A stretch of DNA of 22,885 nucleotides from Burkholderiales bacterium (GTDB lineage: Bacteria > Pseudomonadota > Gammaproteobacteria > Burkholderiales > SG8-39): assembly GCA_027457185.1 (NCBI GenBank), contig DAIDTN010000128.1, positions 1 to 22,885 on the forward strand, read 5' to 3'. The translations under genes and the position numbers were made by a program. This document shows positions 22,789-22,885 of the stretch, piece after piece (position 1 is the first letter of the stretch; each line of letters begins with the position of its first letter). Under the pieces are notes generated by a model. That model made no database searches. It had not been told where the DNA came from and saw nothing but the letters and a program-made list of their open reading frames with translations.

Positions 22789-22885
22789 TCAGACGAACTG
22801 AAACGATATGGCGCCGAGGGTACCGAAATCGGCGCGCAAAGTGTCCCCTTTCTGCGCCCACACCGGGCGGGTGAAAGAACCCGCT
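22789..22885 (-). CDS. 2-oxopentenoate hydratase/FAH-family enzyme, C-terminal fragment (partial)
   Basis: Only the last 32 residues are in the window: GSFTRPVWAQKGDTLRADF followed by GTLGAISFQFV and a TGA stop. The GSFTRP-x6-GDT-x3-D-x-G-x-LG pattern is the C-terminal strand pair of 2-keto-4-pentenoate/2-oxohept-3-ene-1,7-dioate hydratases (MhpD/HpcG type) in the fumarylacetoacetate-hydrolase superfamily. These hydrate or decarboxylate intermediates of aromatic ring meta-cleavage. The other reading frame of this fragment has no such pattern. The rest lies past the right edge, so the exact subfamily is open. Confidence 0.65.
   Translation of the reverse strand, partial: AGSFTRPVWAQKGDTLRADFGTLGAISFQFV

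Noticed and set aside
1..22885. CRISPR arrays, tRNA or rRNA genes, insertion sequences or prophage genes
   Set aside because: Looked for and not seen: no regularly spaced repeats, no cloverleaf-like sequences, no transposase or integrase motifs.

Overview
This is a compact, GC-rich (clearly above 60%) bacterial chromosome segment. Protein features point to a betaproteobacterium, probably Burkholderiales or a close relative: a bacterial-type glutaminyl-tRNA synthetase, EttA, peptide chain release factor 3, a Kup potassium transporter, a DUF3563-like small protein and a membrane-anchored TAXI protein. There are no rRNA or tRNA genes, insertion sequences, integrases, phage genes or CRISPR arrays, and base use looks even. 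It reads as core or near-core chromosome with small operons. The family-level placement is an inference.

Layout. Positions 1-1172 (minus) hold a two-component pair: a NarL/LuxR response regulator followed by the membrane N-terminus of a sensor that runs off the left edge. Positions 1393-3880 (minus) form a tight four-gene catabolic operon: split thiamine-pyrophosphate decarboxylase alpha and beta, a carboxymuconolactone-decarboxylase-family protein and a beta-hydroxyacid dehydrogenase. Two ATGA overlaps tie it together. glnS diverges from it (4020-5789), followed by a zinc-less alcohol dehydrogenase/quinone reductase. A LysR regulator (minus) faces away from a small DUF3563-like gene across a region with several inverted repeats. 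A Sir2 deacylase (minus) and kup (plus) diverge from a shared region. Positions 11301-11618 have no ordinary gene but carry the best candidate for something undescribed: short tandem repeats, a near-consensus sigma-70 promoter and four successive hairpins ending at a terminator, which together predict a small RNA of about 140 nt.

prfC (minus) diverges from a two-gene unit of a membrane-anchored TAXI solute-binding protein and a FeoB-like transporter with a degraded G domain; the two genes overlap at TTGA. Next come a PilZ protein with a YcgR-like layout, a short-chain dehydrogenase coupled to a DUF3617 periplasmic protein, and a class III nucleotide cyclase fused to a degenerate FHA domain. 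A 200-bp stretch with four inverted repeats separates the cyclase from ettA (minus). The right end holds an ICMT/PEMT-like membrane methyltransferase and the C-terminal fragment of a 2-oxo-pentenoate-hydratase/FAH-like enzyme that continues beyond the window.

How the genes work together. Translation factors (GlnRS, RF3, EttA) are scattered as independent housekeeping units. PilZ and the cyclase suggest nucleotide second-messenger signalling, but they are not in one operon. The split TPP-enzyme operon and the TAXI-FeoB unit are the functional groupings whose substrates cannot be assigned from sequence alone.
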